NCBI GenBank assembly: GCA_006226415.1
Contig: SBGZ01000086.1
Coordinates: 1 to 62,955 of the forward strand
Source of the DNA: Alphaproteobacteria bacterium
GTDB lineage: Bacteria > Pseudomonadota > Alphaproteobacteria > M2410
Reading direction: 5' to 3'
DNA: 62,955 nucleotides
Part shown: one piece after another, positions 62,809 to 62,955 of the stretch
Position numbering within the stretch: position 1 is the first letter of the stretch
How the letters are laid out: each line of letters opens with the position of its first letter
Notes under the pieces: model-generated
What the model was told of the DNA's origin: nothing
Seen by the model: the letters and a program-made list of their open reading frames with translations, nothing else
The model's database searches: none
Program-made: the position numbers and the translations under genes

Positions 62809-62955
62809 CTATACGTTGATGTCGCCTGTCATGATGACGCCATTATCCTGATCGTATCTAAGGCCTGAAAACTTCAGAAGAGACGTGACTGCCGCGAACT
62901 CGCTCTTTCGAAAAGCAAGTTCGGTTTCGACCCCGTCATCTGTCGTCAATATCAA
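62809..62955 (-). CDS. Partial minus-strand gene running off the window (3' end only)
   Basis: The minus strand is open from the window edge to a TAG at 62809-62811, giving the last 48 residues of a protein. It contains LILTTDDGVETELAFRKSEF and ends GVIMTGDINV. I do not recognise it. It would lie 90 bases upstream of the MBL gene on the same strand. A 23-codon plus-strand frame (62797-62868) with a strong AGGAGG overlaps it. The two cannot both be obviously real. Confidence is limited because only part is visible. Confidence 0.45.
   Translation of the reverse strand: MILTTDDGVETELAFRKSEFAAVTSLLKFSGLRYDQDNGVIMTGDINV

Noticed and set aside
62797-62868. 23-residue plus-strand ORF with a strong ribosome site
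   Set aside because: Too short to call a gene, and it overlaps a longer open minus-strand frame. It is reported only as a finding.

Overview
The window looks like a chromosomal segment of an alphaproteobacterium. It is moderately G+C rich and densely coding. Several gene clusters are typical of that class: histone-deacetylase-like hydrolase / xseB / ispA / dxs / tlyA / RNA methyltransferase, and pdxH / 17-kDa-antigen lipoprotein / DnaJ / fabI / aroC. The species cannot be named from sequence reading alone. I saw no rRNA, tRNA, CRISPR array, insertion sequence or prophage. The content is mostly core metabolism with a few accessory islands.

Layout. 1-6.1 kb: 3' part of pyruvate phosphate dikinase, a SleB-type cell-wall hydrolase, a membrane-anchored pentapeptide-repeat protein, a coiled-coil lipoprotein and a small secreted protein. 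6.1-15.5 kb: a dCache-PAS-GGDEF-EAL protein whose GGDEF motif is degenerate, an HD phosphohydrolase, a Lon-like protease, a tandem universal stress protein, a FabH-like synthase, Tag and a VOC protein. 15.5-19.3 kb: a TetR-HlyD-ABC ATPase-ABC permease efflux operon with a palindrome at its promoter. 19.3-25.4 kb (minus strand): a tightly packed run merR - ygfZ - persulfide dioxygenase/rhodanese - peptide-binding protein - queD - acyl-CoA ligase. It is divergent from a CDF metal exporter carrying a textbook MerR-type promoter with a 19-bp spacer. 26-32.3 kb (plus): an asparagine-synthetase-like protein with all catalytic motifs altered, a dihydroorotase, an AcuI-like reductase, a ThDP enzyme and an ArsC-like protein, closed by a REP-like double hairpin. 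32.4-38.9 kb: an FAD-linked dehydrogenase, Sua5/TsaC, an acyl-CoA dehydrogenase, a lipoprotein dipeptidase and an unknown membrane protein. 39-49.8 kb (mostly plus): a metallo-beta-lactamase-fold hydrolase, an ornithine cyclodeaminase-like enzyme, the HDAC-like hydrolase, a histidine phosphatase, xseB, ispA and dxs. A 7-TM AraC regulator and a small membrane protein follow, then tlyA and an RlmD/TrmA-like methyltransferase. 49.8-54.4 kb (minus): aroC, fabI, dnaJ-like, Sel1 repeats and a glycine-zipper lipoprotein. 54.5-63 kb: pdxH, a CDF exporter, an SDR, a PCu(A)C copper chaperone, an acyl-CoA ligase, a DUF1499 protein, a GNAT, a DUF4143 ATPase behind an AT-rich and possibly leaderless promoter, an MBL hydrolase, and a minus-strand gene running off the edge.

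Themes. Isoprenoid precursor and prenyl-chain synthesis (dxs, ispA), fatty-acid synthesis (fabI, FabH-like) and acyl-CoA catabolism (two ligases, an acyl-CoA dehydrogenase, an AcuI-like reductase) are all present. A sulfur/Fe-S/metal theme runs through the MerR cluster. A structural peculiarity is that convergent genes end almost on top of each other. Four of the ten convergent pairs share a self-complementary stop tetramer (CTAG three times, TTAA once), and four more are separated by 2-7 bases.

The most interesting items are the catalytically altered asparagine-synthetase-like protein, the Lon-like protease with a broken P-loop, the MerR-led sulfur/Fe-S operon, the 7-TM AraC regulator with its divergent small membrane protein, and operator-like palindromes before the TetR gene and fabI.
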